Source of the DNA: Pedobacter ghigonis
Lineage (GTDB): Bacteria; Bacteroidota; Bacteroidia; Sphingobacteriales; Sphingobacteriaceae
Direction of reading: 5' to 3'
DNA length: 64,000 bases
Assembly: GCF_903166585.1 (NCBI RefSeq)
Contig: NZ_CAESCM010000001.1
Span: 689,079 to 753,078, forward strand
Shown: positions 9,379 through 19,232 of the stretch, piece after piece
How positions within the stretch are numbered: the first letter of the stretch is position 1
Layout: each line of letters begins with the position of its first letter
The notes under the pieces: model-generated
Seen by the model: the letters and a program-made list of their open reading frames with translations, nothing else
Told to the model about the DNA's origin: nothing
The model's database searches: none
Program-made: the position numbers and the translations under genes

Positions 9379-10254
9379 ATGAAAACTTTAAACCCGATAT
9401 TATTGCTGCTGGTGATGTTTTTTGTCGCCAGAAACACCACAACTGATGGCAAAATCACTAAAAATATTACGGTAGATTCGCTGGGTGCCTGTCAGGGTAT
9501 TGCGTACCAGAATGGCAGCTATTTCCTGTATGGCGATCGTGAGGTGGGTGTAATGCGCCAGTACAAGCTCCAAAAAGATTCGTTAATCTATCAGCATAAA
9601 GAATACCGTTTTACCGTAAAAGGCGAAAATACGATCAAGCATCCCACCGGAATTGCCTACCGTAAAGGCTTACCTACTTTTGTGGGTAATTCGGTAAGGC
9701 AAAATGAAGCCGGAACCTTGTGGAAAGCGGTGATTAACTGCATTAACTGGGATGGATTTTTAAGAACCGGGACATTGGATGGTAACCTGGTAAAAACAAT
9801 CGACGATGATGCCTGCATACAGGGTACCAGGCCCGAATATGTAAAATACAAAGGCAAATGGTATGTTGCTACTGCCGATTACGGTAACAAGAGCAATAAG
9901 GTTCGCTTATTAGATCCCCATGCATTAGCCAAAGCCACCAAAACCAGCGAAAGTGATGTGGTAGTTCAAAAATTTACCTGCTCGCCATGGGTGCAAAACC
10001 TGCACTGGATAGAAAGTAAAGGTATATTGGTATTGATTCAAAACCAGGTTGAGGGAAGAAAATGGCGGTTAACATTCCTCGATCTGGAAAAATCAATTGC
10101 TACCGGGCGCGAGTCGGTTTTAAGTGTAATAGATACTGATAAACCCGATGAACTGGAAGGTTTTACTTTTACTGATGATGCCGGTAAAGGTATTGCGGTG
10201 AGCTCTTCGCGCAAAAACAATGTAAGTTTTATGGATTTTAGCTGGAACAAATAA
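9379..10254 (+). CDS. Secreted protein, probably beta-propeller-like, function unknown
   Basis: The 291-residue product has an N-terminal hydrophobic segment (about residues 5-17) that looks like a signal peptide. The remainder is a series of short beta-rich segments of the type seen in propellers, for example GIAYQNGSYFLYGD, GIAYRKGLPTFVGNS and KYKGKWYVATADYG, ending in DELEGFTFTDDAGKGIAVS. I do not recognise a named family. Its start lies 4 bp after the DUF218 gene, so it is probably co-expressed and acts in the same compartment. Confidence 0.6.
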   Translation: MKTLNPILLLLVMFFVARNTTTDGKITKNITVDSLGACQGIAYQNGSYFLYGDREVGVMRQYKLQKDSLIYQHKEYRFTVKGENTIKHPTGIAYRKGLPTFVGNSVRQNEAGTLWKAVINCINWDGFLRTGTLDGNLVKTIDDDACIQGTRPEYVKYKGKWYVATADYGNKSNKVRLLDPHALAKATKTSESDVVVQKFTCSPWVQNLHWIESKGILVLIQNQVEGRKWRLTFLDLEKSIATGRESVLSVIDTDKPDELEGFTFTDDAGKGIAVSSSRKNNVSFMDFSWNK

Positions 10255-10359
10255 CGCGCTGACTGTACTGGCTGTCTCTATGGATAAGATATAGCACAAC
10301 ACCCGCTCGGTTGGTGGAGGCGCCGATGGATAGATAAAACAATCAAGAGCTAACCCTAG

Positions 10360-10381
10360 CGGTCGGTGTCATCACCGACCG
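10360..10381. repeat. Perfect 9-bp hairpin, probable REP-like palindrome or terminator
   Basis: CGGTCGGTG (10360-10368), loop TCAT, CACCGACCG (10373-10381). The stem is perfect and GC-rich. No T tract follows on either strand, so it resembles a repeated intergenic palindrome more than a standard terminator, though it does end the upstream operon. Confidence 0.6.
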
Positions 10382-10440
10382 TCGCAGACCCCATAGTCAG
10401 CATCCCGTCTTATTTACTTTCCTTTTACACATCTTCGCCG

Positions 10441-10466
10441 TATCTTTATTCAATACAAAAAGGAGA
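10441..10466 (+). promoter_or_regulatory. msrA -7 box and ribosome binding site
   Basis: TATCTTTA at 10441-10448 matches TAnnTTTG at all but the last base. AGGAG at 10461-10465 sits 6 bp before the ATG, one of few clear Shine-Dalgarno sequences in the window. No TTG is seen at the -33 distance. Confidence 0.45.
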
Positions 10467-10471
10467 GTTAT

Positions 10472-10960
10472 ATGAATACTGAAAAAGCCATTCTTGCTGG
10501 CGGTTGCTTTTGGGGAGTAGAAGAACTGTTTCGCCATTACCCAGGTGTAATTTCGACTGTAGTTGGATATACCGGAGGTGATGTGCCGAATGCTACTTAC
10601 CGGAATCACGGAACCCATGCCGAAGGCATTGAAATTACTTTTGATCCAACAATTTTATCATACCGTAAATTACTAGAGTATTTTTTCCAGATCCACGATC
10701 CAACAACACGGAACAGACAAGGGAATGATTTAGGCACTTCTTACCGCTCGGCCATATTTTTTGCCAATGCAGCACAGGAAGAAACTGCAAAAACACTAAT
10801 TGCCGAAATGGATGCATCGGGCATATGGCCTGGAAAAGTAGTAACTGAAGTGGTACCCGAAACTGATTTCTGGAATGCAGAAGAAGAACATCAGGATTAT
10901 TTACAGAAAAACCCTTATGGTTATACCTGCCATTTCGAAAGACCTGATTGGAAACTGTAA
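10472..10960 (+). CDS. msrA: Peptide-methionine (S)-S-oxide reductase MsrA
   Basis: MsrA reduces the S epimer of methionine sulfoxide in oxidised proteins, using thioredoxin. The catalytic cysteine is C12 in the invariant GGCFWGVEE motif. Other family segments are [42 protein letters not shown] and [10 protein letters not shown], and near the C-terminus [13 protein letters not shown]. The length of 162 residues is that of the short cytosolic form, with no signal peptide and no fused MsrB domain. It is a single-gene unit with its own ribosome binding site and a shared terminator at 11048. Confidence 0.96.
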   Translation: MNTEKAILAGGCFWGVEELFRHYPGVISTVVGYTGGDVPNATYRNHGTHAEGIEITFDPTILSYRKLLEYFFQIHDPTTRNRQGNDLGTSYRSAIFFANAAQEETAKTLIAEMDASGIWPGKVVTEVVPETDFWNAEEEHQDYLQKNPYGYTCHFERPDWKL

Positions 10961-10970
10961 ATAAATAAAT

Positions 10971-10996
10971 CGTCATTGCGAGAAACGAAGCAATCT
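10971..10996 (+). repeat. REP-like half-site
   Basis: The segment beginning CGTCATTGCGAG and ending GAAGCAATCT is one arm of a short intergenic repeat that is widespread in Bacteroidota. The opposite arm is missing or badly degraded here. Confidence 0.5.
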
Positions 10997-11047
10997 TACA
11001 ACGATCGCTAAAGCATTAGGATTACTCCTGGCAGCCATGATCATACT

Positions 11048-11082
11048 AAAAAGGCAATTTTCTCATCGAAAATTGCCTTTTT
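11048..11082. terminator. Bidirectional terminator between msrA and the phosphoesterase operon
   Basis: A 14-bp perfect stem, AAAAAGGCAATTTT (11048-11061) with its complement at 11069-11082, closes on a 5-7 base loop. The A and T runs at its two ends give a U-rich tail in both directions, serving msrA from the left and the leftward gene ending at 11090. Confidence 0.85.
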
Positions 11083-11089
11083 GTTTGCA

Positions 11090-13531
11090 TTAATCATCGT
11101 CGTCTTTTTTCTTCTTTTCGAGAATAACAAAAGCGCTTCGTTTTGGTGCTGGCATTACCGAGTGCTCGCCCTTAACCGATTTCCATACCACTTCATTCAA
11201 ATCTAAATCCGGTGCCGAATCTTCTTTTGCAAAATTGAAAAATTCTGATCGTCTGCTGCTTTCGTTAACCGCTACGTTACGAGTATCCAAATCGATGAGG
11301 GGTTGCAATACGTTATAAGGTGTAAAATCAGGCTTCGCTGTAAAGCATTCGTACAAAGGCATGGCCCCAGCATCGTACTGGCTCATGGGTGGCAATCCTA
11401 AAATCAACTCCATGGTACGCAAAAAACCTGAAGTAGAATACATGGTATGCACTACCGCATTTCTTTTTACATAAGGACCAATTACATAAGCTGGCGAACG
11501 GTGTGCATCTACATGGTCTGGCCCGTTTTGCGCATCATCTTCCAAAATAAATACAACAGATTCATTCCACACTTTACTGTGCGAAAGATGTTCAATAATA
11601 CGTCCGACAGCTAAATCGTTATCTGCAACCGCAGCCTGAGGCGAATATTTACCTTTTTTCTGTCCACTGGTATGGTCGTTAGAAATGCGTAACGTACTAA
11701 ACTGTGGTACAGCACCCGCAACCAGTAGCGAATCGAAATCGTGCTCCCAAGCATCTACCCTCACTTGGTCTTTAATATCCATATCAAAGCCCGGAGAAGC
11801 CGGACACATGTGCCCTTGCAACGATTTAATATTGGCTTTACTATACGCACCAAATTCGCCATAACTGCGGTAACTTATTCCGGCTCTTTGGCAATAATCC
11901 CAGATAAATCCTCCTTTCGGATACGTAACAGGCCGGCCACCTTCGAAAGTTGTACTGCCACCCCGGGCACCGTAGCTGGTGGGCCAGGTTTTTTCTACCA
12001 CATCGGTTGCATATGCAGCCATACTCCAGTTGTGCCCATCGGCACTTACCTCAGCATCGACATAAAAATTATCAAGCAACACATAATTTTCGGCCAAAGC
12101 ATGCTGGTTGGGGGTTACTTTTCTTCCGAAAAGGGTTAATGTAGAATCACCATTGCCTTTTTTAATGTCACCTAAAACCTGATCATAAGTCCTGTTTTCT
12201 TTAATAATGTAGAATACATGTTTGATGGGCGATTTTTCACCTTGCTTTCTCGGAATTGGATTTCCAGCCTCGCCATCAGCCACTATTGTTCTTTTATCGT
12301 TGAAAGGGGTATTGGCATAAACCTGCTTGGTATATATTTTTAACTGCTCTGGTTTTGGTGCTTCGATAAAAGATAAAGTACCTTTAAACAGCCCGGCAAT
12401 GTACTGCAACCGGCTATTGGCGGTACTTCCCATATGATAATCGCTGTTATCAACCTTCGAAACCGGTTGTGGCCCTTTCGGGTTAGCCATAGAAGTATTG
12501 CCTTTACCATTGGTTACTAAAATTTTTGTACCTAAAACCTTAACACTGGTTGGGTACCAGCCTACAGGTATAAAACCCTGGCTCTGGCTCACCCCAGGAC
12601 TACTCACATCGAAAACCGCCAGACAATTGTTATCGGCATTGGCAATGTATAAGGTTTTTTCATTATTGCTCAAAGCCAGGCCATTAGTGGTCGAACCGGT
12701 TAATTGTGTGGCATAGAGTGTTGTAGAAATGGTTTCGATTACTTTATTGGTAAGCGTATTAACTACCGAAACCGTATTGTCGTTTGCATTGGCAATATAC
12801 AGAATATTCCCCTTTTTGTTGAGCAAAAGCTCATTTGGATGATCGCCAACCGGGATGTTCTGGCTAATGCTTTCAGTTAACAAATCAACAACGGCCACCG
12901 CTTTTCCACCCCAAAGCGAAACATACAATTTACGTTCATCGGCTGCCAATGCGCAGCTGTAGGCAATGGCCGGGAGCTGAACGCGCTTTAGTATTTTTTT
13001 CGCTGCCAGGTCGATAATATACAATGCGCTGTCTTCTTTGGTAACAGTGAATAGTTTGCTGTTATTTTTGTTTACTACAATTCCGGCAGGGCATATTTTG
13101 CCCTTTGGCCATACCGCGCCCAGAACAATCGTATCGCTTTTGCCCAGCTTATTGTTTACAATATTGAAATCCAGAATCCAGTTGTCGTTACCGCCCGAGG
13201 CATACAGGTGTTTTTCATCTTTACTGAAGGCAATTCCGTACCATGATTTAGCCAGTACCTTCTCGTCGATAATTTGTTCGGTTTTGGGATCGATCAGCTG
13301 GAGCGATTGTGTACTCTGACCATTATTGGTAATGGCCAGATATTTACCAGAAGCACTTAGCTGCATGTTTAAAGGTAAATCACCCAGTTGTACAGCATGT
13401 CCCGCGGGACTTAATTTCCAGCCATTGGGCAGTAAAATCTGTTGCGTGGTTTCGTTTTTACCGGGCCATTGCGCAAAGCCTTTTTGTACCAGCAAAAAGG
13501 TAAAAAGAATAAGGATATATGATTTTTTCAT
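11090..13531 (-). CDS. Secreted YncE-like beta-propeller fused to a phosphoesterase domain
   Basis: The 813-residue product has a signal peptide (residues 1-20), an N-terminal propeller with YVTN-type repeats (about 40-370; for example NILYIANANDNTVSVVNTLT and KTLYIANADNNCLAVFDV), and a C-terminal domain of the phosphoesterase/alkaline phosphatase superfamily (about 430-760). The latter shows HVFYIIKENRTYDQVLGD, DNFYVDAEVSADGHNWSMAA and VFILEDDAQNGPDHVDAHR, which contain the metal-ligand Asp and His residues expected of the fold. The tail is a low-complexity Lys/Asp run. It is the third gene of an operon with a beta-barrel-like protein and a metallophosphoesterase, suggesting periplasmic phosphate ester metabolism. 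The substrate is not known. Confidence 0.85.
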   Translation of the reverse strand: MKKSYILILFTFLLVQKGFAQWPGKNETTQQILLPNGWKLSPAGHAVQLGDLPLNMQLSASGKYLAITNNGQSTQSLQLIDPKTEQIIDEKVLAKSWYGIAFSKDEKHLYASGGNDNWILDFNIVNNKLGKSDTIVLGAVWPKGKICPAGIVVNKNNSKLFTVTKEDSALYIIDLAAKKILKRVQLPAIAYSCALAADERKLYVSLWGGKAVAVVDLLTESISQNIPVGDHPNELLLNKKGNILYIANANDNTVSVVNTLTNKVIETISTTLYATQLTGSTTNGLALSNNEKTLYIANADNNCLAVFDVSSPGVSQSQGFIPVGWYPTSVKVLGTKILVTNGKGNTSMANPKGPQPVSKVDNSDYHMGSTANSRLQYIAGLFKGTLSFIEAPKPEQLKIYTKQVYANTPFNDKRTIVADGEAGNPIPRKQGEKSPIKHVFYIIKENRTYDQVLGDIKKGNGDSTLTLFGRKVTPNQHALAENYVLLDNFYVDAEVSADGHNWSMAAYATDVVEKTWPTSYGARGGSTTFEGGRPVTYPKGGFIWDYCQRAGISYRSYGEFGAYSKANIKSLQGHMCPASPGFDMDIKDQVRVDAWEHDFDSLLVAGAVPQFSTLRISNDHTSGQKKGKYSPQAAVADNDLAVGRIIEHLSHSKVWNESVVFILEDDAQNGPDHVDAHRSPAYVIGPYVKRNAVVHTMYSTSGFLRTMELILGLPPMSQYDAGAMPLYECFTAKPDFTPYNVLQPLIDLDTRNVAVNESSRRSEFFNFAKEDSAPDLDLNEVVWKSVKGEHSVMPAPKRSAFVILEKKKKDDDD

Positions 13532-13551
13532 TGTTTTATGAATAGGAAAAA

Positions 13552-14391
13552 TTACCGGTGGAGATTAAAATTAACCAAAGCCCTGATGCTATAGCCGTTG
13601 CCTGAGGCTACGTTGCCTATTTCGCGTATCGCTGCAGGCGAGGTAACCTGGCTCCGAGTAGCATAAAATACCGGGCCTCCGGAAATAGAAAACGAAAGTT
13701 TACTGTGGTTGGGTTCAAGATTAATGGATGGACCAATTAACAATTTCGCCCCTCCTTCTGCTTCATCTTTTTCCCAGAAACCTTCCAAATCTTGCCCAAG
13801 GGCTTCGAAACCTAAGTATAATACATTTGAAACACGGTGTTGAAAACCGATGCTGGTGATAAAATCGAGCTTATCCCGGGTTTTATCAAAGGCTTTTTCA
13901 AATCGCAAATTACCAGCCATCCGCCAGTTGGTACGATCGAATGCAGCCGTAATCCGGCTTATGGCCGATCCGGTATTAGACCAGTCGCGGCTTAAGCCCA
14001 AACCTGCACCCAACCTAAAGCCTGAAATGCCCTTGCCACCGATTAAATCTCTGATTACCTCGGCCTGTTCTGCTGAAGCAACTCCCCCGCCATTGGCAAA
14101 ACCCAGGGCTGCAGTAGCATAGAGTGTTAAGCGGCTACCTAAATAACCTTTTACGCCAAATTGCTGTCCTAAACCATCATAACCAAACTGTCCGTTGGTA
14201 CGTTCGCCATAACTACCAGAATAATGGATATTCCAGCGCGGATTTTCGGCTGTAAGTGTATTTATAGTAAATAAAAAAGGTTGTGCCGCGTCGCTACCTG
14301 TTTTTAATGCCGGATTAACGGCTGCCTGATTCTGAGCCGAGCCCTGAAGTGCAAATGCAGCAAGAATTGCTGCAAAGAATATTTTTTTCAT
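13552..14391 (-). CDS. Secreted protein, probable outer-membrane beta-barrel
   Basis: A clear signal peptide (MKKIFFAAILAAFALQGSAQ) precedes about 260 residues with alternating polar and aromatic or hydrophobic residues, for example WNIHYSGSYGERTNGQFGY and RLTLYATAALGFANGGG, ending in a strand-like segment YSIRALVNFNLHR. This pattern suggests a small outer-membrane barrel. No specific family is recognised. It lies 20 bp upstream of the phosphoesterase gene and 17 bp downstream of the metallophosphoesterase gene, all on the minus strand. Confidence 0.65.
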   Translation of the reverse strand: MKKIFFAAILAAFALQGSAQNQAAVNPALKTGSDAAQPFLFTINTLTAENPRWNIHYSGSYGERTNGQFGYDGLGQQFGVKGYLGSRLTLYATAALGFANGGGVASAEQAEVIRDLIGGKGISGFRLGAGLGLSRDWSNTGSAISRITAAFDRTNWRMAGNLRFEKAFDKTRDKLDFITSIGFQHRVSNVLYLGFEALGQDLEGFWEKDEAEGGAKLLIGPSINLEPNHSKLSFSISGGPVFYATRSQVTSPAAIREIGNVASGNGYSIRALVNFNLHR

Positions 14392-14408
14392 TTTAAGATG
14401 CCGAAGCT

Positions 14409-15257
14409 TTATAATTTGGTTTCATTCAATAACGGCGATCCACTTGCGTTCACCTGAAAAGTTTTGATCTGATCATTTCCATCAACCTCTACAATCCGGT
14501 AACCTTTATAAGCCGTACCCCAATTGCCACCGATATGTGCATCGAAAAAATGTGGCAGCTTATTGGTATAAAAAACGGCATCTAAGCTATGGTCGTGCCC
14601 ATGAAATACCGCCTTTACATTGGCATAGCTGTGCAACAGTTTAATCGTATCTGGACATTCTACAAAAGGACTCTCTGGCACCCAAAAATGTGGTGGAATG
14701 TGCAATACTACAAACACTGTTTTTAAATCTTTAAACTTATCCAGTTCCCGTTTTAAAAAATCGTTGTTCGGGCACAGGTATGTTCCCTTAGTATCGGATG
14801 TATTCGCCAAAACAAAACCAACACCGTTTTTTTCGAAAGCAAAGTTATCTTCATAACCAAAAACCGATTTCCAAAGTTGCGTATCGGCATGGTCGTGATT
14901 ACCAGGAACGGCATAAAAGGGAACTTTTAAACGATCATAATAATCTTTTTTAACTTCCTTAAGCAATTCAGGCCTATCATGCACCAGATCGCCGTTGATA
15001 ATTACAAAATCCAGCGGGTTTTGCTCATGCGACTGGTTAAGCCATTTAACAATATTCTCGTGGTGCAACTTAAACTCGGTTCCCGGTTGTCCGTAATGAC
15101 CATCTGAAGCAATTGCAAAACGAAGTTTTGGAGCTTTGCCCGAGCTGGCTGGAATACTGTTTTCTTCAGCGAATGAAGGGAGAACTGGCGATAAACCTGC
15201 AACTACTGCAGCAGCCAGACCACTTTTTAGAAAAAACCGTCTGTTAGACATAGGCAT
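14409..15257 (-). CDS. Tat-exported calcineurin-like metallophosphoesterase
   Basis: The N-terminus NRRFFLKSG followed by a hydrophobic stretch is a twin-arginine signal, so the protein is probably exported folded with its metals. The five metallophosphoesterase motifs are present: ASDGHYG (a variant of DxH), INGDLVHD, PGNHDH, VLHIPPH and FHGHDHS. The length of 282 residues is normal. The start could be at either of two in-frame Met codons (15257 or 15251). As first gene of the operon with the phosphoesterase at 11090, it supports a role in hydrolysing extracytoplasmic phosphate esters. Confidence 0.87.
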   Translation of the reverse strand: MPMSNRRFFLKSGLAAAVVAGLSPVLPSFAEENSIPASSGKAPKLRFAIASDGHYGQPGTEFKLHHENIVKWLNQSHEQNPLDFVIINGDLVHDRPELLKEVKKDYYDRLKVPFYAVPGNHDHADTQLWKSVFGYEDNFAFEKNGVGFVLANTSDTKGTYLCPNNDFLKRELDKFKDLKTVFVVLHIPPHFWVPESPFVECPDTIKLLHSYANVKAVFHGHDHSLDAVFYTNKLPHFFDAHIGGNWGTAYKGYRIVEVDGNDQIKTFQVNASGSPLLNETKL

Positions 15258-15457
15258 GAAATATGTTTTGTATTAAAGCCCCAATATTAGTTTGGCAGGA
15301 CTTCTTAAACATAAATTTAATGTTATGTTTGGGTTAAGCGCAGCCTATTACTGTATCAATTTTATAACAAAGGGCTATGGCTACAAATTTCGCCGAGGAA
15401 TTTTCCAGCCTATAAAAACAATCCGCGTATACCGTGACTCCGTGACTAAGCTCTAGC

Positions 15458-15485
15458 AAAAAAAAAGGTCTGCGTTTAGCAGACC
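15458..15485 (-). terminator. Terminator after the LysE-family gene
   Basis: GGTCTGC (15467-15473), loop GTTTA, GCAGACC (15479-15485). Read leftward it runs into nine T residues (A tract at 15458-15466 on the plus strand), a textbook rho-independent signal 10 bp past the stop of the gene at 15496. Confidence 0.9.
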
Positions 15486-15495
15486 ATAGTTTATC

Positions 15496-16149
15496 TTAAA
15501 AAATAACAATCGCTTGTTTAACCATTAAGTATCCAGCCAGTGCAAATAAAAATATGGCAATAGATTTATTAATAATTAAGCTGCTCAGTGCAAATTTTTC
15601 CTGAATGTAAGTAGCAAAGTGTGCATACAAATAAAGTGCAAGTGTAGAGCCCACACCCGAACCCAAACTAAAAATCACCAGCGAAAGGTAGTCCGTTTCA
15701 ATCCACTGGTGTAGAATAACGTAGTTACCAAAAAATAACCAGAATGGAATCTGAACAGGATTTAATACCCCTAAAATCAATCCGTAAAGCACACTGCCAC
15801 TCCGTTTATCTTCCTTTTTATTACTGGTTTTAGGCACTTTTTTCCGGTTTCTCCAGGTAATTGTACCCATTACCAGGAACATCACAATCATAAAGCAATC
15901 TACCAAAGTACTCAGGCGTACTTCGCTAACTGCCTCATTCGGGTTGATATCGCTCATGGCCCATCTGGCAAAGCGCATCATGCCGAAAGTAAAAAACACC
16001 TCTACACAAGAGAATGACAAAATGAAATACCAAACCTGCCGCATACCCTTGTTGATGGCCAGCTGTGCAACAGTGAGATTGATGTTGCCAGGAGGGATGT
16101 ACCCCATAGCGTTAAGGATAATGCCTATGAAAAACGTTAGAAAAAGCAT
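15496..16149 (-). CDS. LysE-family transporter
   Basis: LysE-type translocators export amino acids or related small molecules through the inner membrane. The 217-residue protein has about six hydrophobic segments. The first contains IPPGNINLTVAQLAINKGMRQ, the position and Pro-Gly-Asn pattern of the family's signature. LGVLNPVQIPFWLFFGNYV in the middle corresponds to the conserved Asn-Pro segment. It begins 8 bp after uvrA on the same strand and is followed by a strong terminator, so it is probably expressed with uvrA. The exported substrate cannot be inferred. Confidence 0.8.
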   Translation of the reverse strand: MLFLTFFIGIILNAMGYIPPGNINLTVAQLAINKGMRQVWYFILSFSCVEVFFTFGMMRFARWAMSDINPNEAVSEVRLSTLVDCFMIVMFLVMGTITWRNRKKVPKTSNKKEDKRSGSVLYGLILGVLNPVQIPFWLFFGNYVILHQWIETDYLSLVIFSLGSGVGSTLALYLYAHFATYIQEKFALSSLIINKSIAIFLFALAGYLMVKQAIVIF

Positions 16150-16157
16150 TGCCGAAA

Positions 16158-18971
16158 TTATGGATTTAAATTTAAATGCGCAGCCAAATATTTTCCGGTG
16201 TACGACTTTTCTACTTTAACCAGGTCTTCAGGTAATCCTTCAAATACCACATTTCCGCCGCCATCGCCTCCTTCAGGGCCAATGTCGATCACCCAATCGG
16301 CACATTTAATCATATCCATATTGTGTTCGATAACCAAAATGGTATTGCCTTGTTCAATGAGTGTATTTAATGCTTTTAAGAGTTTTTTAATATCATGGAA
16401 ATGCAAACCAGTGGTTGGCTCATCAAAAATAAATACCGTTTTATTGGCATTATTCCCCTTAATCAGGAACGAAGCCAGCTTAATCCGCTGCGCCTCACCA
16501 CCCGATAAAGTGTTTGACGATTGCCCCAGGTGTACATAACCCAAACCAACATCAACCAATGGATTCAACTTATTCAGGATCTTTTGTTCGTCTTTAAAGA
16601 AATCAACCGCTTCATCAATGGTCATGTCTAAAATTTCCGAAACATTCTTTTCTTTATAGGTTACATCTAATACCTGCTGTTTAAAGCGTTTACCGTTACA
16701 AGCCTCGCAAGGCAGATAAATATCGGCCATGAACTGCATTTCGATCTTCACCTCACCTTCACCCTGACAAACATCGCAACGGCCACCTTCTACGTTAAAG
16801 GAGAAAGCTGCAGGTTTAAGTCCGGCGGCTTTTGCAGCAGCCAGTCCCGAAAACAAGGCACGGATATCATCCCAGGCCTTCACATAAGTAACCGGGTTTG
16901 AACGGCTCGAACGGCCAATCGGGTTTTGATCTACCAATTCAACAGCACTTACCAGATCGTAATTACCAAAAATACCATCGTAAGCGCCTGTTTGTTCACC
17001 CGCATAATTTCCGATAGCTTTTTGTAACGCTGGATATAAAATCTTCTTAACCAAACTGGTTTTTCCGGAGCCCGAAACCCCGCTAACAGCGGTAAATACG
17101 CCCAACGGGAATTTAACGTCGATATTTTTCAGGTTGTTTTCCCTTGCGCCCTTAATCAGGACATGGTCTTTCCATTTGCGACGCTGTGTAGGAATGGCGA
17201 TTTTCTCCAAACCTGCAAGATAGCGCCCTGTTAAACTGTTTTTATCTTTTAAAATCGCTTCGTAATCGCCGCTAAATACCAGATTACCTCCATGTGTACC
17301 TGCCTCCGGACCAATATCAATAATATGATCGGCTGCACGCATCATCTCTTCTTCGTGCTCTACCACTAAAACAGTATTGCCAACATTTCTTAGCGAGATT
17401 AAAACCTCAATTAATTTATTGGTATCGCGTGGGTGTAAACCAATGCTCGGTTCATCCAGCACATAAATAGACCCCACCAAACTACTACCCAAAGAAGTTG
17501 CCAGGTTTATCCTTTGCGATTCTCCGCCCGATAAGGTATTCGACAAACGGTTTAAGGTGAGGTAGCCCAAACCAACATTGTTGAGATACAGGAAACGGTT
17601 ATCGATTTCGGCCAATAAACGTTTCGCTATTTTGGCATCGTTTACACTTAATTTTAATTCGTTAAAGAAAACCAGGGCTTTTGAAAGCGGCATTAAAACC
17701 ACATCGATAATCGATTTTTCTGCAATCTTAACATACGATGCATCTTTACGCAGACGCGAACCCTTACAATCAGGGCAGGTTGTTTTTCCGCGGTAGCGCG
17801 ATAGCATTACCCGGTACTGTATTTTATAAGTTTGCTCTTCCAGTTCTTTGAAAAAAGCATCCAATCCTTCAAAATATTTATTACCCGTCCACAATACCTG
17901 CTGCTCCTTTGCGGTTAAAGCGCTATAGGGCCGGTGTATCGGGAAATCGAATTTAGGAGCGGCTTTTACAAAATTTTGTAGCCAAACACCCATTTTTTCG
18001 CCACGCCATGGGGCGATGGCGTTGTCGTAAACACTTTTGCTCTTATCCGGAATAACCAGATCTTCATCAATCCCGATTACATTTCCATAACCTTCGCAGC
18101 GTTTACAGGCACCGTAAGGATTGTTGAAAGAGAAAAAGTTTGGTGTAGGTTCTTCAAAACGGATACCATCAAGTTCAAAGCGATCGCTAAAATGTTTGGT
18201 TTCGCCTTCGGCTTCTACATAACAATCGCCCTTACCTTCAAAAAAGGCAGTTTGTGCCGAATCGGCCAGACGGCTTAAAGTTTCTTCTTCCTGGTTGGTT
18301 ACAATCCGGTCAATCAGAATCTGAACGGTTTTATCGTCAGTTAGTTCAACATCCTTAAAACCGGCATCATCTAAAATGCCTTCTATCTTTTCAATTTTAT
18401 CGTTGAAACGTACCCTTAAAAAACCTTTTTGCAATAAAATAGCCAGCTCTTCTTTAATGGTGCGGTTATTATGCGGATAAAGTGGGCAGAAAATGGTTAC
18501 CGTAGTATCTTCGGGCATGGCATTTACATAATCTACCACGGTGCTTACCGAATCTTTTTTTACCTCCCTGCCCGAAACCGGAGAAATGGTTTTACCAATC
18601 CGCGAAAAAAGCAGCTTCAGGTAGTCGTAAATCTCGGTCGAGGTACCTACCGTTGAACGTGGGTTTGAAGTAATTACCTTCTGTTCGATGGCAATGGCTG
18701 GTGCTATACCTTTAATATAATCTACATCGGGCTTATTCATCCGGCCCATAAACTGGCGCGCGTAAGATGATAAACTTTCTACATACCGGCGTTGCCCTTC
18801 AGCATACAAAGTATCGAATGCGAGCGAAGATTTACCCGAGCCCGACATGCCTGTTACCACCACCAGTTTATTTTTTGGAATGGCCACATCGATGTTTTTA
18901 AGATTGTGCACACGGGCACCTTTTATAATAATATTTCTATGCGGATCTTTTTCGGCCTCTTTTTTGCTCAT
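16158..18971 (-). CDS. uvrA: Excinuclease ABC subunit UvrA
   Basis: UvrA is the damage-recognising ATPase of nucleotide excision repair and loads UvrB on DNA. The 937-residue sequence has two ABC modules: Walker [11 protein letters not shown] (K47) and [10 protein letters not shown], signatures [12 protein letters not shown] and [12 protein letters not shown], and Walker B segments [15 protein letters not shown] and [15 protein letters not shown]. Zinc-binding cysteine pairs are visible as [27 protein letters not shown] and CEACNGKR. Length and layout are normal for a bacterial UvrA. A LysE-family gene follows at 8 bp. No SOS-type operator was recognised upstream. Confidence 0.98.
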   Translation of the reverse strand: MSKKEAEKDPHRNIIIKGARVHNLKNIDVAIPKNKLVVVTGMSGSGKSSLAFDTLYAEGQRRYVESLSSYARQFMGRMNKPDVDYIKGIAPAIAIEQKVITSNPRSTVGTSTEIYDYLKLLFSRIGKTISPVSGREVKKDSVSTVVDYVNAMPEDTTVTIFCPLYPHNNRTIKEELAILLQKGFLRVRFNDKIEKIEGILDDAGFKDVELTDDKTVQILIDRIVTNQEEETLSRLADSAQTAFFEGKGDCYVEAEGETKHFSDRFELDGIRFEEPTPNFFSFNNPYGACKRCEGYGNVIGIDEDLVIPDKSKSVYDNAIAPWRGEKMGVWLQNFVKAAPKFDFPIHRPYSALTAKEQQVLWTGNKYFEGLDAFFKELEEQTYKIQYRVMLSRYRGKTTCPDCKGSRLRKDASYVKIAEKSIIDVVLMPLSKALVFFNELKLSVNDAKIAKRLLAEIDNRFLYLNNVGLGYLTLNRLSNTLSGGESQRINLATSLGSSLVGSIYVLDEPSIGLHPRDTNKLIEVLISLRNVGNTVLVVEHEEEMMRAADHIIDIGPEAGTHGGNLVFSGDYEAILKDKNSLTGRYLAGLEKIAIPTQRRKWKDHVLIKGARENNLKNIDVKFPLGVFTAVSGVSGSGKTSLVKKILYPALQKAIGNYAGEQTGAYDGIFGNYDLVSAVELVDQNPIGRSSRSNPVTYVKAWDDIRALFSGLAAAKAAGLKPAAFSFNVEGGRCDVCQGEGEVKIEMQFMADIYLPCEACNGKRFKQQVLDVTYKEKNVSEILDMTIDEAVDFFKDEQKILNKLNPLVDVGLGYVHLGQSSNTLSGGEAQRIKLASFLIKGNNANKTVFIFDEPTTGLHFHDIKKLLKALNTLIEQGNTILVIEHNMDMIKCADWVIDIGPEGGDGGGNVVFEGLPEDLVKVEKSYTGKYLAAHLNLNP

Positions 18972-19232
18972 GTATTGTAAAGGATATAAAGGTATAAACC
19001 CAACAAAGTAATTTGGGTTTTAAGAAGATACAAAAATAGGGTACTGAGATGGTTAATTTATTTTTTAACATTTTATTTTTTGCTTTTTGATAAAAAAATA
19101 ACTTTCTTTGAACATTAACAACCTCAGAACCAAACTAACACATTTCAAAAAACATAGGAGAGAAGCTATAGAAATTATACATCTACAAATTAATTTTTAG
19201 CAAACAGTACGGGATTTAGTGTAGGTAAACCT

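Noticed and set aside
13850-14122. Plus-strand frame of 90 residues inside the barrel-like protein gene
   Set aside because: Opposite-strand shadow of a gene with a clear signal peptide and operon context.
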